DNA from: Erysipelotrichaceae bacterium
GTDB taxonomy: Bacteria; Bacillota_I; Bacilli_A; Acholeplasmatales; Anaeroplasmataceae
Assembly: GCA_015059145.1 (NCBI GenBank)
Contig: SVAZ01000001.1
Span: 62,001-126,000 of the forward strand
Direction: 5' to 3'
Length of the DNA stretch: 64,000 bases
Positions 53,731 to 61,062 of this stretch are shown piece by piece. The notes under the pieces are model-generated. The model was not told the DNA's origin. It did not search any database and saw only the letters and a program-made list of their open reading frames with translations. Every line of letters begins with the position of its first letter. Position 1 is the first letter of the stretch. Position numbers and translations under genes: made by a program.

Positions 53731-55425
53731 ATGAGATGTATTAAAAGGATTATAATAGGAATTATTCTATTATTATCATTTGGCTTTGTAACATCATGTG
53801 ATATAAATATTAAAAATCCTTTTTATAATGATAATACTAATGATAATAATGAAGAGGAAAATAAAGAGGAAAATAATGATAATTCTAAAGATTCTATAGA
53901 AGATTTAAGAAAAAGTAAATTAGCTGAAATAGATAATTTAGCTTTAAATTATAAGGAAGTAGATTATAGAGTAGATGAATGGAAAGAAATAACAACTCTT
54001 ATTCAGGATGCCAAGGATATAATTAATAATTATACAGCTAAGGAAGATGTTAATAATTATTCCGTATCTTCCTTAAAGGAAAGCTTAGATGCTGTAAAGA
54101 CAATAAAGGAAATAGAATTAGAAAGAATAAATGAGATAAAGCTTGAAATAATTAATGACATAGATGATTTAGCTTTAAATTATAATGAAGCTGATTATAG
54201 AGTAGATGAGTGGGAAGAAATAACAACACTTATTCAAAATGATAAAGCATTAGTTAATAGCTATACAGCATTTGCTCAGTTAAATAATTATTCTTTAGAT
54301 TCGCTTAAGGGTCGCTTAGATTTAATTAAAACTGATGCAGAGTTAAGAGAAGAGGAAAATAATACTCAATATGAGAATTTATCATTCCACTTTTTAGAAT
54401 TAGGCAATTATAATGCAGGAGATTGTACATTTATTAAGGCTGGAGATGTAGATATTTTAATCGATGCAGGATCTGATTTTAATTCTATTCCAGTAATAAC
54501 AAGCTATATTAATAATTATTGTACAGATGGCATATTAGAATATGTAATAGCAACGCATGCACATTTAGATCATATTGCAGGCTTTGCCCCATATAGTGGA
54601 ACAGATGGAATATTTGAATTATATGAATGTGAGGTTATCATTGATTTTGCGTTAAAGAATACTACATCTCAAGTATCAGAAAGATATATTGAAAGAAGAG
54701 ATAAGGAAATAGAGCTAGGTGCTAAGCATTACACTGCGGCTGATTGTATTAATCAAACAAATGGAGGAAAGCCTATATTTGAAATAACTGAGACTATTAC
54801 AATGGAAATATTAGACCAAAAATTTTATCATCAAGCATCATCTGATGAAAATAATTATTCAGTGTGTACACTATTTTCTCAAGGTGATAATAATTATTTA
54901 TTAACAGGAGATTTAGAGCAAGAGGGTGAAGAATCCCTAGTGGAAGAAAATGATTTACCACATTGTGCTTTATTTAAGGGTGGCCATCATGGTAGTAAAA
55001 CATCATCAAATGATTGCTTATTAGATGAGATAACTCCAGATATTTGTTGTGTTTGCTGCTGTGCAGGTACAAATGAATATACTAATATAACTGATAATCA
55101 ATTCCCAACTCAGGAATTTATTAATAGAATAGCTAAGCACACAGATAAGGTATATGTTACATCAACATGCGAATATGAAATTGCAGTAGCTACATCTGCC
55201 TCAAAGGGTATAGAGGTAGGAGATGAATATTTAAAGGCTAAGTCAGAAAAATTTAAATCATTGAATGGAAATATAATAGTTTCTACTAATAATGGTATAG
55301 TTAGTGTTAATTGTTCAAATAATAATACCAAGCTTAAGGATTCTACTTGGTTTAATACATCAATAACATTAAATGGTGTTACTAGAAAAATGAGAACGTG
55401 GCCTAACTATGGGGTGGTATCATAG
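53731..55425 (+). CDS. ComEC-like MBL lipoprotein with tandem helical repeats
   Basis: A 564-residue lipoprotein (lipobox FVTSCDI). After an Asp/Asn/Glu-rich linker come two tandem FIVAR-like helical repeats of about 80 residues, each with ALNYxExDYRVDEWxEITTLIQ. The MBL domain (about 210-564) has LIDAGSD, ATHAHLDHIAGF near 274-285, LLTGDLEQEG and KGGHHGSKTSSND. A cysteine cluster CCVCCCAG starts at residue 439. I start it at ATG 53731 (AAGGATGG upstream) rather than the ATG 12 bases earlier. It is the third MBL protein of the two sets and the second with the cysteine cluster. Confidence 0.87.
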   Translation: MRCIKRIIIGIILLLSFGFVTSCDINIKNPFYNDNTNDNNEEENKEENNDNSKDSIEDLRKSKLAEIDNLALNYKEVDYRVDEWKEITTLIQDAKDIINNYTAKEDVNNYSVSSLKESLDAVKTIKEIELERINEIKLEIINDIDDLALNYNEADYRVDEWEEITTLIQNDKALVNSYTAFAQLNNYSLDSLKGRLDLIKTDAELREEENNTQYENLSFHFLELGNYNAGDCTFIKAGDVDILIDAGSDFNSIPVITSYINNYCTDGILEYVIATHAHLDHIAGFAPYSGTDGIFELYECEVIIDFALKNTTSQVSERYIERRDKEIELGAKHYTAADCINQTNGGKPIFEITETITMEILDQKFYHQASSDENNYSVCTLFSQGDNNYLLTGDLEQEGEESLVEENDLPHCALFKGGHHGSKTSSNDCLLDEITPDICCVCCCAGTNEYTNITDNQFPTQEFINRIAKHTDKVYVTSTCEYEIAVATSASKGIEVGDEYLKAKSEKFKSLNGNIIVSTNNGIVSVNCSNNNTKLKDSTWFNTSITLNGVTRKMRTWPNYGVVS

Positions 55426-55435
55426 GAGGTATAAT

Positions 55436-56380
55436 ATGGAACATATATTAAAGAAAATTAAGGAATTTGATACTATTATTATTCATGGACATTATCGTCC
55501 GGACGGAGATTGTATTGGTTCACAATATGGATTGATGCATATTATTAATGCATCTTTTCCAAACAAAAGGGTAATAATAACTGGTGAGACAAGTGATTAT
55601 GTTTCATTTGTAGGTTCGCCAGTAATATTAGAGGATGAAGCTTTATTTGATAATGCATTAAGTATTTGTTTAGATTGTGCTACATCGGAAAGACTATCTG
55701 ATAAAAGATATGATAGAGCTAAATATTCAATTAAGATAGATCATCACATAGATGTTGAGGCTTATGGTGACTATCAATATGTAGATACTACAGCACCAGC
55801 GTGTGCACAGATTATTACTGAGTTTTATTTAAAGTTTAAGGATGAATTAGTTCTAACTAAGGAAGCTGCAACTGCTTTATACGTTGGTATTTCAACGGAT
55901 ACAGGTAGATTTAAATTTGATAGTGTTAATTCTAGAACATTTAATGCTGCCGCATTATTAGTTGATCATGGTGTAGATTTAGGGTATATTGATAATCAGC
56001 TTTCAGTTGAAACACTTGAAACATTAAAGCTAAAGGGATACTGCTTATCTAATTTTAAAACTACTGAAAATGGATTTGCCTATATAGTTATGAAAAGGGA
56101 AACTATAAATGAATTTGGTGTATCTGATGAGGATGCGGCTGCCCAGGTTTCTACTATTTCTACAATAGAGGGCTGTCCTGTGTGGGCTATATTTATGGAA
56201 TATCCTACAGAAATAAGAATAAGATTAAGATCACGTGGCCCAGTTATTAATAAGCTTGCAGAGAAATTTGAGGGCGGAGGTCATGCCAAAGCCTCTGGAG
56301 CTAGAATACATAATTGGAGTGAATTAGATAATTTTGTCTTAATGGCTGATGAATTAGTTAAGAAATTTAAATCAGAGTAA
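55436..56380 (+). CDS. nrnA: DHH-family oligonucleotide/pAp phosphoesterase (NrnA-like)
   Basis: A 314-residue DHH/DHHA1 protein without a signal peptide. DHH motifs are IHGHYRPDGDCIGSQYG, SICLDCATSERLSD and KIDHHIDVEAYG; the DHHA1 end carries FEGGGHAKASGARI. NrnA degrades short oligonucleotides and 3'-phosphoadenosine 5'-phosphate in the cytoplasm. The start is ATG 55436 after AGGAGG, overlapping nothing; upstream codons in frame belong to the previous gene's tail. Placed right after two MBL genes it could finish breakdown of imported oligonucleotides; it is also a common housekeeping enzyme. Confidence 0.93.
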   Translation: MEHILKKIKEFDTIIIHGHYRPDGDCIGSQYGLMHIINASFPNKRVIITGETSDYVSFVGSPVILEDEALFDNALSICLDCATSERLSDKRYDRAKYSIKIDHHIDVEAYGDYQYVDTTAPACAQIITEFYLKFKDELVLTKEAATALYVGISTDTGRFKFDSVNSRTFNAAALLVDHGVDLGYIDNQLSVETLETLKLKGYCLSNFKTTENGFAYIVMKRETINEFGVSDEDAAAQVSTISTIEGCPVWAIFMEYPTEIRIRLRSRGPVINKLAEKFEGGGHAKASGARIHNWSELDNFVLMADELVKKFKSE

Positions 56381-56398
56381 AAAAAATTAAAATTATTC

Positions 56399-56427
56399 TT
56401 GCAATTTCTTACATAATTTAGTAGAAT
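56399..56427 (+). promoter_or_regulatory. tRNA-Gln promoter
   Basis: TTGCAA (56399-56404), a 17-base spacer and TAGAAT (56422-56427). A hairpin AGGACTCT/AGAGTCCT (56433-56451) sits between it and the tRNA; it may be part of the processed leader. Confidence 0.75.
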
Positions 56428-56455
56428 AGAAAAGGACTCTTAAAGAGTCCTGTAT

Positions 56456-56530
56456 AGGGCCTTAGCCAAGCGGTAAGGCAAGGGACTTTGACTCCCTCAT
56501 GCACTGGTTCGAATCCAGTAGGCCCTGCCA
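56456..56530 (+). tRNA. tRNA-Gln (anticodon TTG)
   Basis: A complete cloverleaf of 75 bases with encoded CCA. The acceptor stem is AGGGCCT with AGGCCCT, the D stem GCC/GGC, the anticodon stem AGGGA/TCCCT with loop CTTTGAC (anticodon TTG at 56488-56490), and the T stem ACTGG/CCAGT with loop TTCGAAT. Discriminator G and CCA follow. It decodes CAA. Confidence 0.97.
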
Positions 56531-56540
56531 TCTAAAATCC

Positions 56541-56601
56541 AACTCACAATTGTCGCAAGACAAACCTGTTTAGCATAAATGTTACACTAAACGTAGCGAA
56601 A
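56541..56601 (+). repeat. Left flanking sequence of the accessory cassette
   Basis: It begins AACTCACAA and ends TAGCGAAA, and holds the hairpin GTTTAG/CTAAAC. The reverse complement of the stretch at 57804-57850 also begins AACTCACAA and ends TAGCGAAA, with a CTAAC/GTTAG hairpin between. The two thus look like imperfect inverted copies at either side of the three-gene cassette. The similarity is limited to the ends and short inner words. Confidence 0.4.
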
Positions 56602-56606
56602 GATAG

Positions 56607-56630
56607 AGACCTAGCAATAGGTCTTTTTTC
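56607..56630 (+). terminator. Terminator downstream of tRNA-Gln
   Basis: Stem AGACCTA/TAGGTCT with a GCAA tetraloop and a T run. Confidence 0.9.
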
Positions 56631-56636
56631 TTTTTG

Positions 56637-56665
56637 TTGAATGTTTCACGATATCGTGATATAAT
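56637..56665 (+). promoter_or_regulatory. Promoter with palindromic operator, DUF4160-DUF2442 pair
   Basis: TTGAAT (56637-56642), a 17-base spacer and TATAAT (56660-56665) with extended TGA. A perfect 12-base palindrome CACGATATCGTG (56647-56658) fills the spacer, a place where a bound repressor would block RNA polymerase. The HTH domain of the second gene may be the repressor (inference). Confidence 0.8.
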
Positions 56666-56677
56666 GATCATAGGGCA

Positions 56678-56827
56678 ATGTATTCATTAATAGATATGAT
56701 GAAAATCAATGGAGATCTTCCTGTTAAGGCAGAAAAGTTAGTTTTAGAGTGGATGAAGCTTCATATCGATGAGTTGCGTGAAATGTGGGATAGTCAGTCA
56801 TTTAAGAGAATTGAACCATTAGAATAG
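56678..56827 (+). CDS. Short DUF4160-type protein (C-terminal part of the family)
   Basis: A 49-residue reading frame with DUF4160 features: INGDLPVKAEKLVLEWMKLHIDELREMW and RIEPLE correspond to the usual G-x-LP...W...H..EL...W and the terminal i.Pl. The usual N-terminal half (with the PPHFHA-like motif) is missing. The frame is too short for many automatic calls. It starts with ATG about 12 bases after the -10, so the leader would be very short. It is followed by DUF2442, its usual partner in predicted toxin-antitoxin pairs. It may be a functional short form or a remnant. Confidence 0.6.
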   Translation: MYSLIDMMKINGDLPVKAEKLVLEWMKLHIDELREMWDSQSFKRIEPLE

Positions 56828-56839
56828 GAGGTGGATGCA

Positions 56840-57280
56840 GTGAAATATATTTTTCATCCAGTAAGGACAGTTACAGCTTTAGACAATTATATGTTATTTA
56901 TTGAATTTTGTGAGGGTGTATCAAAAATATATGATATTAAACCATTATTTGAAAGAATACCTATTTTTAACGAATTAAAAGAGAATAATTTATTTTATAA
57001 TGTGCGTGTAGATGTTGGTGGCTATGGTATTATCTGGAATGATAAAATAGATTTAGCTGCAGAAGAGCTTTATTATAATGGTAGTATTGTACCATCTAGA
57101 TTTGACGGCATTATGGCGCTTGGTGACGCTGCTGAATTTTGGAATATAGATGATTCTACATTACGTCACGCCATAAGAAATGGAAAATTTAAGTGCGGAA
57201 GAGACATTACTAAATTTGGAAAGCAATGGGTAATAACCATAGAAGCAATGGTTCGCGAATACGGCGAGCCAAAGCAATAA
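56840..57280 (+). CDS. DUF2442 protein with C-terminal helix-turn-helix
   Basis: A 146-residue protein starting at GTG 56840, 7 bases after AGGAGGTG; a GTG at 56831 would overlap that site. Residues about 1-70 are DUF2442 (VRTVTALDNYMLFIEFCEGVSKIYDIKPLFE). The rest is a helix-turn-helix domain (LGDAAEFWNIDDSTLRHAIRNGKF...KFGKQWVITIEAM). Pairs of DUF4160 and DUF2442 genes are predicted toxin-antitoxin modules; the HTH would bind the operator CACGATATCGTG. The family call is good; the toxin-antitoxin function is inferred. Confidence 0.8.
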   Translation: MKYIFHPVRTVTALDNYMLFIEFCEGVSKIYDIKPLFERIPIFNELKENNLFYNVRVDVGGYGIIWNDKIDLAAEELYYNGSIVPSRFDGIMALGDAAEFWNIDDSTLRHAIRNGKFKCGRDITKFGKQWVITIEAMVREYGEPKQ

Positions 57281-57332
57281 TTGCTATTTGAGAAAAATAT
57301 ATAAAAACCAATAGGAAATGAGGTATTGATTT

Positions 57333-57773
57333 ATGTATTTGAGAAAAATGAAAATAGAAGATTACGATAATGTATATTCGCTATGGATGTCTTGTGTAGG
57401 AATGGGATTAAATAATCTTGATGACTCTAAAGATGGAATTGAGAAGTTTCTTAAAAGAAATCCAGATACTTGCTATATCGCAGTAGAAAAAGATGAAATT
57501 ATTGGTGTAATTATGGTTGGTAATGATGGAAGAAGAGGATATATTTATCACACAGCTGTCCATCCTAAGTATCGTAATCAAGGAATTGGAAAAGCACTTG
57601 TAGAAATAGCTTTAGATTCATTACTAAAATTAGGAATAAATAAGGTAGCCTTGGTTGTATTTGAAAGAAATAATGCAGGGAATGAGTTTTGGGAAAAGAT
57701 GGGATTTACATCTCGTAACGATCTAATCTACAGAAATAAAGCATTAGTTAAAATTGAGAGAATAGACACCTAA
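57333..57773 (+). CDS. GNAT-family N-acetyltransferase
   Basis: A 146-residue GNAT protein. It has IAVEKDEIIGVIMVGNDGRRGYIYHTAVHP, the acetyl-CoA-binding motif YRNQGIGKALVEIAL and the C-terminal VFERNNAGNEFWEKMGF. This is the RimI/YpeA-like layout; the substrate is unknown. GAGG lies 10 bases before ATG 57333. The first 14 bases after the ATG (TATTTGAGAAAAAT) also occur at 57285-57298 in the gap before the gene, a small direct repeat. It is part of the accessory cassette behind the tRNA gene. Confidence 0.9.
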   Translation: MYLRKMKIEDYDNVYSLWMSCVGMGLNNLDDSKDGIEKFLKRNPDTCYIAVEKDEIIGVIMVGNDGRRGYIYHTAVHPKYRNQGIGKALVEIALDSLLKLGINKVALVVFERNNAGNEFWEKMGFTSRNDLIYRNKALVKIERIDT

Positions 57774-57803
57774 ATTAGTTTTTGCTAGCCGACCGTGTCA
57801 CTT

Positions 57804-57850
57804 TTTCGCTAACATGCTATGGCGTTAGACAACAATTAATTTTGTGAGTT
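57804..57850 (-). repeat. Right flanking sequence of the accessory cassette
   Basis: On the minus strand it begins AACTCACAA and ends TAGCGAAA, matching both ends of the left flank at 56541-56601 in the opposite orientation, and holds the hairpin CTAAC/GTTAG. It lies in the gap between the GNAT gene and the surface-protein gene, which otherwise shows only A/T-rich sequence before the next start. Confidence 0.4.
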
Positions 57851-57912
57851 TTTATTTTTTTATTAAAAATTTTTTTAGGTTTATTCTATGTTTTATATAG
57901 GAGGACTTAAAA

Positions 57913-59616
57913 ATGAAAAAGAAAATTTTATTTATTTTTGCAGTAATGTTTATATTTAGCTTTGGAATTAATGCATCTGCTGAAATTCTGCCAGATGACC
58001 CACAGGAGTATTTTTCCTTACAGCAGCTTACAACAGAAACAAAGAGCTTTAATATTATAAAAGGAAATACATCTAGGGATATATTTTATGATACTGATGA
58101 TTGGTATTTATTAACAGAAGAAATTGTATCAATTGTAGAGGGAGGCATAATTAGGTATGATGGAATTATTAAGGGTGAACTTGGGTCAATAGAGCTAGAT
58201 GCTTATATTTATTTTGAAAATTATACTTTAATAAAATATGAGGTCGTTGCTGGTGAGGAAATAATTTACCAGGTAGTTAATAATGATTTTGAACCCAATA
58301 TTACAATTTGTAAGGAGCTTGATTTATATGAGGTTATAGGAGTAGATAATAATAACTACATCTATGAACAGGATGATAGACCTTATTATGTTGATTATTA
58401 TGAGCGACCTCATATTGAAGAAACAGAAGACCTTGTTAAGAAGCTTATGGTTGGAAGAGTGCCATATATTCTAGCAACAACATATTTATTAAATGATGGT
58501 TATGAGGATAAGGATATTCAGTTTATTACGACTACAGATAATCCAATATCTTATGAACAAATTTATCAATCTGTTATTTCGAAGGATATAACTGATGGCA
58601 ATGTTGATAATATTACGATAATAGAAACTGATTACTATCCTAGTGATTCAATTGAAGCAGGAAGCTATAAATTAACATTAAGGGCATTAGACAGAAGTGG
58701 AAATATAGTAGTTCAGGATTGTATAGTTAATGTATATGATATTACACCACCAGTTTTAACAACTAAAGAGCTCTCGTATCCGTATTGGTTTAAATCTTTA
58801 TATCCTTTTATAAATCAAGCTGTTATAGTTGATGATGATTCAGAATGTGTTAAGGAGGTTATAAGTGATAGCTATACTCCAAATTATACTATTCCTGGTA
58901 AATACCCTGTTGAATATAAGGTATCAGATATATATGGTAATACATCCTATTGCACAGTTTATATAACTGTAAAGGATGATAGGGCTCCAGTTATTACCTA
59001 TGAAGAAAATGTATCTTTAACAACATTAGATAACTATCCAATTGATGAATTTAGAAAATTTATAAGCGTTATTGATGAATGTGATAATGAAATACTCGAT
59101 TATGATATCGAGGATATTAGAGGCTATTTAAATGATACTACTAGGGCTGGAGAATATATGTTCCGCATAAAGGCCAAGGATAAGGCTGGAAATACGGCAA
59201 TAAGTAATTTTCTAGTTAATGTATATGATGAGGATTATCCTAAATTAGAATTTAGAGAATATGCAATAGTTACACAAAAGGGCTATAACCTTACTAAGGA
59301 GGAAATATTAAATATATTAACTTCAACTGGACAAATTCCAAACGATAATGTAACTATATCAACGGCTTATGAATTTTATGATAGAGATAGTCAGTTATGT
59401 AATTTAGAGGGTGAATATTTCTTAAAGGTTGTTGATGAATATGGAAATGAATATAATAATAAAATACAGGTTTGTGAGCCAGAGGAAGTAGACTATAGTA
59501 AAGATATATCACAAGAGGATAATAATTATATTGTTTATATTATAGTAGGTGTATCTTTATTTTTAGCCACAACTATAGGAGTATTAGTATTTATTATCTA
59601 TAAAAAAAGACATTAG
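57913..59616 (+). CDS. Membrane-anchored surface protein with DUF5011/Ig-like domains
   Basis: A 567-residue protein. A signal peptide (MKKKILFIFAVMFIFSFGINASA) is followed by an external region, and a single membrane helix near the C-terminus (NYIVYIIVGVSLFLATTIGVLVFIIYKK) acts as anchor. Repeated Ig-like (DUF5011/HYR-like) units are marked by SYKLTLRALDRSGNIVVQDCIVNVYDITPP, YKVSDIYGNTSYCTVYITVKDDRAP and FRIKAKDKAGNTAISNFLVNVYDEDYP. These are usual in adhesins and wall proteins. Ligand unknown. AGGAGG lies ahead of the ATG. Confidence 0.82.
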   Translation: MKKKILFIFAVMFIFSFGINASAEILPDDPQEYFSLQQLTTETKSFNIIKGNTSRDIFYDTDDWYLLTEEIVSIVEGGIIRYDGIIKGELGSIELDAYIYFENYTLIKYEVVAGEEIIYQVVNNDFEPNITICKELDLYEVIGVDNNNYIYEQDDRPYYVDYYERPHIEETEDLVKKLMVGRVPYILATTYLLNDGYEDKDIQFITTTDNPISYEQIYQSVISKDITDGNVDNITIIETDYYPSDSIEAGSYKLTLRALDRSGNIVVQDCIVNVYDITPPVLTTKELSYPYWFKSLYPFINQAVIVDDDSECVKEVISDSYTPNYTIPGKYPVEYKVSDIYGNTSYCTVYITVKDDRAPVITYEENVSLTTLDNYPIDEFRKFISVIDECDNEILDYDIEDIRGYLNDTTRAGEYMFRIKAKDKAGNTAISNFLVNVYDEDYPKLEFREYAIVTQKGYNLTKEEILNILTSTGQIPNDNVTISTAYEFYDRDSQLCNLEGEYFLKVVDEYGNEYNNKIQVCEPEEVDYSKDISQEDNNYIVYIIVGVSLFLATTIGVLVFIIYKKRH

Positions 59617-59619
59617 AAT

Positions 59620-59648
59620 TTGAAATGTAGTTTGTAATTATGTATAAT
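59620..59648 (+). promoter_or_regulatory. mnmE promoter
   Basis: TTGAAA (59620-59625), a 17-base spacer and TATAAT (59643-59648). Confidence 0.85.
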
Positions 59649-59673
59649 ATCCTTGTTAAAGGAAAGTGATATT

Positions 59674-61014
59674 ATGGTTGATAATATATGCGCTATTGCT
59701 ACACCATATGGCACAGGTGCTATATCAGTTATTAGATGTAGTGGCCCTAATGCTATAGAGCTAGTTAATAATGTATTTAAGGGTAAAAATTTGAATAAAT
59801 GCTTAAGTCATACTATTCATTACGGATATATTATTGATAATGAAAATATAGTAGATGAGGTATTATGCAATATATTTAAAGCACCTAGATCATTCGATGG
59901 TGAAAATACTGTTGAGATAAATTGTCACGGTGGTGTATTTGTAACTAACCAGGTATTACAGGTGCTATTAAGAAATGGTTTTAGAATGGCTGAAAATGGG
60001 GAGTTTTCAAAAAGGGCATTTTTAAATAAGCGATTAGATTTAACTCAAGCAGAGGCAATTATGGATATTATTTCATCTACAAATTCTCTAGCATTAAAAT
60101 CTTCTACAAATTCTTTAAGAAGTAGAACAAGCAAGCTAGTTAAGGATTTTAGAGAAAAGCTTTTAGACATATTAGCTAAGATAGAGGTTAATATTGATTA
60201 TCCAGAATATGATGATGCAGTAGAGGTTACTAATAATTATTTAACTCCAATTGTCGACGAATTAATAAATGAAATGAATGTTATATTATATAATTCAAGT
60301 ATTTCAACAATAGCTATTCATGGTATAAAAACTGCAATAGTTGGTAAGCCTAATGTAGGTAAGAGTAGCTTGCTTAATATGCTTTTAGATGAGGATAAGG
60401 CAATTGTTTCGTCAATCGCTGGAACTACTAGAGATTTAGTTGAGGGAACTCTTAATATAAGAAACATAACATTACATTTGATTGATACAGCAGGTATTAG
60501 AGAAAGTGATGATTATGTTGAATCTATTGGAATTGAAAGAAGTCAAAAGGCTATATTATCTGCAGATTTAGTTTTATTAGTATTAGATTCATCTAATCCT
60601 CTTGAGGAGGAGGATTATAAGCTATTAGAGCTTACTAGGGATAAGAAGAGAGTTGTTATTGCAAATAAGAAGGATCTTGATAGTTATTGGTCTTTAGAGG
60701 ATGTTATATATATATCAGCTAAGAATAAAGATGGAATTGATGAGCTTGCTGAAAGAATTTATGAAATTACTAATTTATCTAGCTTTAATGTAGATGAAGG
60801 AAGGTATTTAAATAATAATAGACAGGTAGCCTTAATGGATAAAGCATATAACTCTTTATTAAATGCTAAAAATGCAATTTCTATGGGTGTTGATATTGAT
60901 TTGATTGAAATTGATATTAAGGATGCCTTTGATGCCTTAGGAGAGATTACAGGAGAGTCTTATCCTGAGGAATTAATCACGGCTTTATTTACTAAATTTT
61001 GTCTTGGTAAATAA
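59674..61014 (+). CDS. mnmE: tRNA uridine-5-carboxymethylaminomethyl modification GTPase MnmE
   Basis: A 446-residue GTPase that, with MnmG, modifies wobble uridines (including tRNA-Gln). The N-terminal folate-binding domain begins ICAIATPYGTGAISVIRCSG. G1 is VGKPNVGKSSLLN near 223-235, G3 DTAGI, and G4 NKKD. The C-terminal CLGK ends the protein, the conserved FC[IL]GK motif. The start is ATG 59674 after GGAAAG; an ATG at 59653 would overlap it. In many Bacilli mnmE is on the other side of the origin, next to rpmH and rnpA; here it lies 60 kb away on the dnaA side. Confidence 0.97.
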   Translation: MVDNICAIATPYGTGAISVIRCSGPNAIELVNNVFKGKNLNKCLSHTIHYGYIIDNENIVDEVLCNIFKAPRSFDGENTVEINCHGGVFVTNQVLQVLLRNGFRMAENGEFSKRAFLNKRLDLTQAEAIMDIISSTNSLALKSSTNSLRSRTSKLVKDFREKLLDILAKIEVNIDYPEYDDAVEVTNNYLTPIVDELINEMNVILYNSSISTIAIHGIKTAIVGKPNVGKSSLLNMLLDEDKAIVSSIAGTTRDLVEGTLNIRNITLHLIDTAGIRESDDYVESIGIERSQKAILSADLVLLVLDSSNPLEEEDYKLLELTRDKKRVVIANKKDLDSYWSLEDVIYISAKNKDGIDELAERIYEITNLSSFNVDEGRYLNNNRQVALMDKAYNSLLNAKNAISMGVDIDLIEIDIKDAFDALGEITGESYPEELITALFTKFCLGK

Positions 61015-61062
61015 TGGTTTATTAATTTAATAATATTTGAAAAAAATAAAGATGGTGATACA

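Noticed and set aside
56456-56530. tRNA-Gln as insertion point of a genomic island
   Set aside because: I found no second copy of the tRNA 3' end downstream of the cassette and no integrase in the window.
57804-57850. Possible integron attC site (GTTAGAC core with CTAAC partner near GNAT gene)
   Set aside because: The hairpin is far too short for attC, the inverse core does not fit RYYYAAC, and no integrase or attI is seen. The related flank lies in inverted rather than direct orientation.
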